Position numbers and translations under genes: made by a program. From Paracoccaceae bacterium (GTDB lineage Bacteria; Pseudomonadota; Alphaproteobacteria; Rhodobacterales; Rhodobacteraceae): a stretch of DNA of 64,000 bases. Below are positions 58,579 to 64,000 of this stretch, one piece after another. The DNA is taken from the NCBI GenBank assembly GCA_020622085.1, contig JAHRYM010000001.1, positions 1,053,117 through 1,117,116 on the forward strand, read 5' to 3'. The notes beneath the pieces are model-generated. The model ran no database searches. It saw nothing but the letters and a program-made list of their open reading frames with translations, and was not told the origin of the DNA. Each line of letters opens with the position of its first letter. The first letter of the stretch is position 1.

Positions 58579-59675
58579 CAGCCGTCCTCCAGATGCAAGA
58601 GCAGGCTCAGCGCCAGCAAGGTGGCCGCGACCGGCGGGATCCAGGCGGCCATCGCCACCGGGATCTGCCCGTTTTCGCCCAGCACCAGCGCGAAGTTTCG
58701 CAGGAAGAAGATCGCAAAGCCAGAGGCCATGGCCATGAGCACCATCAACCCGGTGCCACCCGACCGGGCATGACGCATGGTAAAGCCCGCGCCGATCAGC
58801 ACCATGGCCGCCAGCAGAAGTGGCAGCGCCAGTTCGGTCTGGAACCAGACACTATGCTTGCGCGCGGAAAACCCGGCCCGCTCCAGATCGGCGATGAAGC
58901 CCGGCAACTGCCAGATCGAGATCGACGAGGGCGTGCCGAAACCGGCGCGGATCCGGTCCGGGGTCAGGTCGGAAGGAAGCGTGAGCCGGTCGGCGGTCGT
59001 GGCGTCAAGTTCGGCATTGCGGCCCGGATCGAAGTGCCAGTCCTTGGCCGTGCTCAAAAGCCAGGCGCCCCGGGCCAGTTCCGCCCGCGCCGCCTCGATC
59101 CGGCGGGTCGGTCCCTGCGCGCCGGCGAAGGTCAGGAAGGTCACCTCATGCAGCACCGTGCCGTCGGGGTTGGCGCTTGTCGCGTGGATCACGGTCTGGC
59201 CGTCCGCGCCGCCCTGCCGCAGCCAGAGCCCTTCGCGCGTGACGGAAAGGACGCTGCCATCGCCGCGGCGGAAACGGTCGGCCTGCGCCTCGTAGCGTTT
59301 TGACGTGGCCGCGACCAGCGGGTTGAACACCGCCACCGCCAGCGCACCGATCAGGATTGTCGCCGTGACCGGCGCCACCAGGGTGCGCAGGGCCGAACGG
59401 CCGGCGGCACGGATCACCACCAGTTCGGATGTGCGCGCAAGGCCCAGAAACAGCGCGACCGAGGCGAGAATCGCGATCAGCGGCAGGATGCGGTAGACCG
59501 ACTGCGGCGTATTGAGAAGCGACAGCCCCATCGCCTGCGACAGCGTGATCTGGGCCGCGGAAAAGCGCCGGATCTGTTCCAGAAGGTCGATCAGGAACAT
59601 CAGCGCAAAGAAGATCGAAAAGACCAGGGCAAAGGCCAAGGCGAAGCGGCGGGCGACATATAGCGAAAGCGTCAT
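58578..59675 (-). CDS. lptG: LPS export ABC permease LptG
   Basis: A 365-aa YjgP/YjgQ permease. Three TM segments at each end flank a periplasmic jellyroll; FFALMFLIDLLEQIRRFSA, YRILPLIAILASVALFLGLARTSELVVIRAAGRS are family marks. With LptF and LptB (not in window) it extracts LPS from the inner membrane. ATGA overlap with lptF. Confidence 0.95.
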   Translation of the reverse strand: MTLSLYVARRFALAFALVFSIFFALMFLIDLLEQIRRFSAAQITLSQAMGLSLLNTPQSVYRILPLIAILASVALFLGLARTSELVVIRAAGRSALRTLVAPVTATILIGALAVAVFNPLVAATSKRYEAQADRFRRGDGSVLSVTREGLWLRQGGADGQTVIHATSANPDGTVLHEVTFLTFAGAQGPTRRIEAARAELARGAWLLSTAKDWHFDPGRNAELDATTADRLTLPSDLTPDRIRAGFGTPSSISIWQLPGFIADLERAGFSARKHSVWFQTELALPLLLAAMVLIGAGFTMRHARSGGTGLMVLMAMASGFAIFFLRNFALVLGENGQIPVAMAAWIPPVAATLLALSLLLHLEDG

Positions 59676-60799
59676 GCCACAGCCCCCGCACGCGGCCCGT
59701 CCGGCACCCGGCGCCGGCGGCCCGCAATCCAGATCAGCACCACCACAAGCGCCATGCCCACACCGACACCCAGATAGTTGAGAGCCGCCGGTGCCCCCTT
59801 TTGCGCAGCACTCGCGGCGGCGTTGTCCACCATCTTGACGAAGATCAGCAGCGCCACGGCCAGACCGATCTGCCGCCAGATGCCGAAGCGGCTGTAGGTG
59901 CCCGTCAACAGGGTGACAAACCCCAGAAGCGTGGCAATGGGGGCAAGGAGCGACTGGACCAGCCGGTTGTGGATCTCGTTGAGGGCCTGTGCACGGGTGA
60001 TATTCAGCGCCGCCAGTTCCACGGGCGGCGACGTCAGCAATTCCAGTGATCCAAGTTCGCCGGGGTCCGGTCGGCGCAGCGAGGTCCGGGTGAGCGCAGC
60101 GCCAAGGTCATAGGCGAAATCGGCAAAACGCGTCGTCGAAAGCTGCTTGCCGGGCTGGCGCATCATCTGCGCCATTCCGTCGAACATCACCAGCTTCGGC
60201 CCCTGGTCGCCCTTGACCAGAAGAGCGCGGTCGGCGGTGTAGATCGTCTGCACACCTTCGGCGCGGCTGTCCGAAAGGAACAGGTCGCGCAATTCTCCCG
60301 CAGGCGTCACGTCGCGGATGAAGACGGTGATCCCCGCCGCCGGGTTGATGAAGTTGCCCGGGCTGAGGAAGCGCGCGGCCAGATCACCCGATATCTCGTC
60401 GCTGCGGATCGCCAGTTGTGCGCGGCTGACCGGCACGAGCACATGGCCGAGAACCGTCATCAGGAGCGTGATGATCAACCCGAAGACCAGCGCCGGACGT
60501 GCCAGCCGGACAGGCGAGAACCCGGTTGCCTGCAACACCACGAGTTCGCTTTCGGAAGTCATGCGGTTCGTCACATAGACCGTCGCGGCAAAGGCCGAGA
60601 CCGGCAGCACAAGCCAGATCACATAAGGCAGCGACAGCGCCGTGAATTCCAGGAATACCCAGGCCGATTGCCCGTCGGCGATCAATTGGTCGAACAGCCG
60701 CACGGCCCGGTTGACCCAATAGACCGAGACAAGCACAAGCGAGAAGAAGCCGAACAGCATCATCAGTTGTGACAGGATGTATCTGTCCGACCGTCCCAC
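59672..60799 (-). CDS. lptF: LPS export ABC permease LptF
   Basis: A 375-aa partner of LptG with the same architecture: RYILSQLMMLFGFFSLVLVSVYWVNRAVRLFDQLI, LPYVIWLVLPVSAFAATVYVTNRMTSESELVVLQATGFS. The start chosen, GTG 60799 (VGRSDRYILSQ), fits family N-termini; an in-frame GTG at 60853 would add 18 basic residues. First gene of the lptFGD-surA-pdxA-rsmA operon, divergent from pepA. Confidence 0.93.
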   Translation of the reverse strand: MGRSDRYILSQLMMLFGFFSLVLVSVYWVNRAVRLFDQLIADGQSAWVFLEFTALSLPYVIWLVLPVSAFAATVYVTNRMTSESELVVLQATGFSPVRLARPALVFGLIITLLMTVLGHVLVPVSRAQLAIRSDEISGDLAARFLSPGNFINPAAGITVFIRDVTPAGELRDLFLSDSRAEGVQTIYTADRALLVKGDQGPKLVMFDGMAQMMRQPGKQLSTTRFADFAYDLGAALTRTSLRRPDPGELGSLELLTSPPVELAALNITRAQALNEIHNRLVQSLLAPIATLLGFVTLLTGTYSRFGIWRQIGLAVALLIFVKMVDNAAASAAQKGAPAALNYLGVGVGMALVVVLIWIAGRRRRVPDGPRAGAVA

Positions 60800-60964
60800 G
60801 CCCGCGCCCTTGCCCAATACGCGCCATCCGGCTTTTGACCGGCAGCGCGCCACCTTGTTTTCCTTTCCCTAACCCAAAGCCGTGAACGGGGAAACTGCTA
60901 TCTGGCCAAGGCGGTGGGGCTTCGCTAGGGTCCGCCGATATCCTGCCCACCGGAGCCGCGCCCC

Positions 60965-62425
60965 ATGACCACGCCCATCGCCCCCGATTTCCGCCTGCCC
61001 GATCTTGACGCGCTCTTGCAGGCCAGGGGCCGGATTGCGCTGATCGTGGCCGATGCCGCCAAGCCGGACGCGATATTGCGCAAGCTTGACCGGGTGATGC
61101 GGGGTGCGCTGTCGCGCTGTCTGGAAAGCCCTGCCTTTGCCAAGCTGAAACCGGGCGAGGGGATCGACCTGGCCTGGCCCGCCGGGCTTCAGGCCGAAGC
61201 GGTGGCGGTGATTTCCCTGCCCAGGGGCGCCAGCACCGAGGAGGCCCGCAAGGCGGGGTCTTTCCTTGGCCGGGCGCTGGGCCAGCCGGGCGGGATGATC
61301 CTCGCCGCGCACCCAAAGGTGGCCGAGATCGCCTTTGGCGCGGTGATGCGCGCCTATGCCTTCGACTACCATACCGGCGAGAAGCCCGCGAAAGGCGGCA
61401 TCACCGTCATGTCGCCCGCGCCCGACAGGGCCGGTGCGGCCTGGGCGCCGCTTGCCGCTGTGGCTTCGGGCGTGTTCTTCACCCGCGATCTGGTGAACGA
61501 ACCTGCCAACATCCTGACCACGACCGAATTTTCCGACCGTCTGGAGGGCTTGCGCGATCTTGGCGTCGAGGTCGAGGTGCTGGACGAGCCTGCGCTTGAT
61601 CGACTGGGGATGCGCGCACTTCTGGGCGTGGCGCAGGGGTCGGAAAGCCCGGCCAAGGTCGTGGTGATGCGCTGGCAGGGCGGCGGCGATCAGACGCCGC
61701 TGGCGCTGGTCGGCAAGGGCGTGGTTTTCGACACCGGCGGCATCTCTCTCAAACCCGGGGCGGGGATGGAGGAGATGACGATGGACATGGGCGGCGCGGG
61801 CGTCGTGGCGGGCGTCATGCGGACGCTTGCGCTGCGCAAGGCGCGGGCCAATGTCGTGGGGCTGGTGGGCCTTGTCGAGAACATGCCCGATGGCCGAGCC
61901 CAGCGTCCGGGCGATATCGTCCGGTCGATGAAGGGCGACACGATCGAGGTGATCAACACCGATGCGGAAGGGCGGCTCGTGCTGGCCGACGTGCTCTGGT
62001 ATGCGCAGGACCGCTTCAAGCCTGCCGCGATGATCGACCTTGCGACGCTGACCGGGGCGATCGTCGTCGGCCTCGGCCACGAAAACGCGGGCGTGTTTTC
62101 GAATGACGACGCGCTCTGCAACGCTTTCCTTGCCGCCGCGAAAGCGGAAGGCGAGGGCGCATGGCGGATGCCGATGGGGCCGGGCTATGACGCGCTGTTG
62201 AAATCGCGTCTGGCCGACATGCGCAATTCCTGCGGGCGCCCGGCCGGATCTATCACGGCCGCGCATTTCCTGCGTCGCTTCGTGAAGGACGAAACCCCTT
62301 GGGTCCATCTGGACATCGCGGGCGTGGCGCTTCTGTCCACGGGCAATGTGCTGGCGCCCAAAGGTGCTACCGGCTGGGGCGTGATGGCGCTTGACCGGCT
62401 GATCCGCGACCGGTTCGAAGCCTGA
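60965..62425 (+). CDS. pepA: Leucyl aminopeptidase (M17)
   Basis: A 486-aa two-zinc cytosolic exopeptidase. The active-site blocks LVGKGVVFDTGGISLKPGAGM, DMGGAGVVAGVM and NTDAEGRLVLADVLWYAQ are complete, and the N-terminal macro-like domain precedes them. Stop and holC start overlap (TGATG), a pairing common in proteobacteria. Confidence 0.96.
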   Translation: MTTPIAPDFRLPDLDALLQARGRIALIVADAAKPDAILRKLDRVMRGALSRCLESPAFAKLKPGEGIDLAWPAGLQAEAVAVISLPRGASTEEARKAGSFLGRALGQPGGMILAAHPKVAEIAFGAVMRAYAFDYHTGEKPAKGGITVMSPAPDRAGAAWAPLAAVASGVFFTRDLVNEPANILTTTEFSDRLEGLRDLGVEVEVLDEPALDRLGMRALLGVAQGSESPAKVVVMRWQGGGDQTPLALVGKGVVFDTGGISLKPGAGMEEMTMDMGGAGVVAGVMRTLALRKARANVVGLVGLVENMPDGRAQRPGDIVRSMKGDTIEVINTDAEGRLVLADVLWYAQDRFKPAAMIDLATLTGAIVVGLGHENAGVFSNDDALCNAFLAAAKAEGEGAWRMPMGPGYDALLKSRLADMRNSCGRPAGSITAAHFLRRFVKDETPWVHLDIAGVALLSTGNVLAPKGATGWGVMALDRLIRDRFEA

Positions 62426-62907
62426 TGGCCGCCGCCACCCGCTTTTACCACCTGACCTACAGCGGCGTCGATCAGACCCTTGCGACGCTGATCGACCGTT
62501 CGCTTGCGGCGGGCTGGCGGGTGGTGGTGCGGGGCGGCAATCCTTCGCGGCTGGAAGAGATCGACCGCGCGCTCTGGACAGGCAGCGACGACGGCTTCCT
62601 GCCCCACGGCCTGTCGGGCGGCCCGCATGACGCGCTGCAACCGGTGCTGCTGACCGATGGGCCCGCGATCCCCAACGCCGCCCAGTGCCTGATGGCCGTC
62701 GATGGCGCCGAAGTGGCTGCCGAAGATTGCGCCGGGCTGGAACGGGTCTGCATCCTGTTTGACGGCAACGACCCCGAAGCCCTGTCCCGCGCGCGGACAC
62801 AGTGGAAGGCCTTCACCACGGCTGGAATTGCCGCCGAATACTGGAGCGAGGACTCCGGGCGCTGGCAGATGAAGTCCTCGACCGCGCCGAAGACGCCTGA
62901 TGCCTAG
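62425..62907 (+). CDS. holC: DNA polymerase III chi subunit
   Basis: A 160-aa clamp-loader accessory protein linking the polymerase to SSB. RFYHLTYSGVDQTLATLIDRSLAAGWRVVVRGG, RALWTGSDDGFLPHGLSGG and PNAAQCLMAVDGAEV match HolC. Its end overlaps the convergent aspartic protease gene by four bases. Confidence 0.92.
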   Translation: MAAATRFYHLTYSGVDQTLATLIDRSLAAGWRVVVRGGNPSRLEEIDRALWTGSDDGFLPHGLSGGPHDALQPVLLTDGPAIPNAAQCLMAVDGAEVAAEDCAGLERVCILFDGNDPEALSRARTQWKAFTTAGIAAEYWSEDSGRWQMKSSTAPKTPDA

Positions 62908-63479
62908 CGCTTCAGCACGATCCGGTCGCGGGTGAAGGTCACCTCATAGCGCGACAGGTAATCCATCCCGAGAAGCGACACATCAAGGTTGCCGCCGATC
63001 ACCACGGCGGGCACGTTGCGGTCACGGAAGTTGCCCAGCACGACGCTGTCAAGCCGCAGCGATGCCGTGGGAACCATGCCATTCGCCGTCTGGCTTTGCC
63101 CGGTGAAGACCAGCGCGCCCGTGTCGATCCCGGCCAGCCGCGCATCCGCCCGGGTCAGCGCGATGCCCGTGGCTCCGGTGTCGATGACGAACAGGATCGG
63201 CGCCCCGTTCACTGCCACATTCACATAGAAATGCCCGTCCTCGGACACCGGAATATCGATCTCGGTCGCACTGATCCGGGCGGCGCCGGGAACGATCTGG
63301 CGTTGCAGGTCGCCCCAAAGCCCCCGCGCGGCAATCACGCCCAGGAAGATCATCGCCCAGATGGCCAGTTGCTGCACGGTCTTGCCAAGGGACTGCCGGT
63401 TGCCGAAGAACAGCGCCCCGACCACAGCCACCAACAGCACCACAAGATAAATCACCCGAAGGGACTGGTCCGCGCTCAT
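62904..63479 (-). CDS. Clan AA aspartic protease (retropepsin-like, TIGR02281 type)
   Basis: A 191-aa membrane-bound protein with two N-terminal hydrophobic stretches (VIYLVVLLVAVVGALFFG and LAIWAMIFLGVIAARGL) and a retropepsin-like domain, FYVNVAVNGAPILFVIDTGATGIALT, holding the catalytic D-T-G; VVIGGNLDVSLLGMDYLSRYEV closes it. Proteolytic target unknown. Probably co-transcribed from the marC gene 3 bases upstream. Confidence 0.88.
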   Translation of the reverse strand: MSADQSLRVIYLVVLLVAVVGALFFGNRQSLGKTVQQLAIWAMIFLGVIAARGLWGDLQRQIVPGAARISATEIDIPVSEDGHFYVNVAVNGAPILFVIDTGATGIALTRADARLAGIDTGALVFTGQSQTANGMVPTASLRLDSVVLGNFRDRNVPAVVIGGNLDVSLLGMDYLSRYEVTFTRDRIVLKR

Positions 63480-63482
63480 GCC

Positions 63483-64000
63483 TCAGCCTGCCCAACCCGA
63501 AATCATTCCGGTGCCCTTGATCCCGTCCAGAACGAACTGCACCGAAAGTGCGGCCAGCAGCATCCCCAGAAGCCGGGTGATGACGACGATCCCGGTCCGG
63601 CCAAGCGCCCGGGCGATGTAGCTGGAGGCAAGGAAGAACAGGAAGGTCAGCAGCACCACCACGACCATCACCAGATGGACAGAGGCCACATGCGCCCAGG
63701 TCTGGTTTTGCGTGTTCGCCAGCAGGATCATCGTGGTGAAGGCGCCGGGGCCGGCAATCAGCGGCGTGGCCAGCGGAAAGACCGAAGGATCATGCTCGGG
63801 GTCGCCGTGCTGGCCCTCGCGCCGCTGCGTGCGGCGTTCGAACAGCATGTCGAGCGCGGTTGCGAACAGCAATATCCCGCCAGAAATGCGGAAGGCGGGC
63901 ATCGAGATCCCGACCGCACCCAGGATCCGGTCGCCCAAGAGCCCGAAAAGCGTCAGCAGGATCACGGCGATCACGCAGGACCGCAGCGCCATCCGACGCT
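63483..64000 (-). CDS. MarC-family membrane protein, N-terminus beyond window
   Basis: About 171 C-terminal residues; the frame stays open to the window end, so the first roughly 40 residues are missing. FRISGGILLFATALDMLFERR, VFPLATPLIAGPGAFTTMILL and ITRLLGMLLAALSVQFVLDGI are typical of MarC/UPF0056 inner-membrane proteins, whose transport role is unresolved. Confidence 0.9.
   Translation of the reverse strand, partial: RRMALRSCVIAVILLTLFGLLGDRILGAVGISMPAFRISGGILLFATALDMLFERRTQRREGQHGDPEHDPSVFPLATPLIAGPGAFTTMILLANTQNQTWAHVASVHLVMVVVVLLTFLFFLASSYIARALGRTGIVVITRLLGMLLAALSVQFVLDGIKGTGMISGWAG

Overview
The window is high-GC chromosomal DNA from an alphaproteobacterium, almost certainly a member of the Rhodobacterales (Rhodobacteraceae). 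The main reasons are: the adjacent pair sciP (DUF1153) and ctrA; a GTTC-N7-GTTC box, which is the alphaproteobacterial LexA site; a SAM-II riboswitch ahead of metZ; an NDUFA12-type complex I subunit; a DUF4167 protein next to prfA-prmC; LpxI instead of LpxH in the lipid A block; and Hint-domain genes of the kind common in this order. Most of the sequence is densely packed housekeeping core with many ATGA/TGATG start-stop overlaps. Long open frames opposite nearly every gene are high-GC shadows and are not annotated.

Layout. 1-4400: a 5'-truncated acyltransferase, a Tat-exported peptide-type ABC substrate-binding protein, an AraC regulator and miaA (the last three on the minus strand). 4577-16926 (plus): the classical envelope block pyrH-frr-uppS-cdsA-dxr-rseP-(54-aa membrane ORF)-bamA-skp-fabZ-lpxA-lpxI-lpxB, covering nucleotide supply, translation recycling, undecaprenyl phosphate, phospholipid, MEP isoprenoids, outer-membrane protein assembly and lipid A. 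17006-25444: mnmA, sciP-ctrA, ligA-recG, an IS5/IS427-type insertion exactly at the recG stop codon, then an SOS-box-preceded 40-aa membrane ORF, then a NifU-like scaffold gene. 25511-34601: hisI, gluQRS-trmFO, a 58-aa ORF, gyrA, ornithine cyclodeaminase-arginase with a divergent Lrp regulator, and dsbB. 34598-39469: yqaA-type membrane protein, a zinc metallopeptidase, tRNA-Leu(CAA), an 860-bp gene-poor stretch with a large imperfect palindrome and a terminator, two tandem Hint-domain genes and the NDUFA12 gene. 39474-46806: mlaD, a DUF2155 protein, aat, accBC, and preT-methyltransferase-preA (pyrimidine reduction). 46975-53018: an EamA transporter, yciB, SAM-II riboswitch-metZ, prfA-prmC, DUF4167. 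53085-60799 (minus): lptF-lptG-lptD-surA-pdxA-rsmA, the LPS export and outer-membrane chaperone operon. 60965-64000: pepA-holC, a clan AA aspartic protease and a truncated marC gene.

How the genes fit together. Two blocks (4577-16926 and 53085-60799) supply the outer membrane: precursors, lipid A synthesis, LPS export and beta-barrel assembly. The sciP-ctrA pair carries a CtrA-like box ahead of ctrA, consistent with cell-cycle autoregulation. The most interesting candidate new unit is at 24617-24984: a canonical alphaproteobacterial SOS box, a nine-codon leader ORF overlapping the start of a 40-codon single-TM protein, and a strong terminator, next to recG and newly separated from it by an IS. 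A second is 36397-37057, a terminator-bounded non-coding interval beside tRNA-Leu that holds a 27-bp-arm hairpin whose mismatches are mostly G-U compatible on the plus strand.
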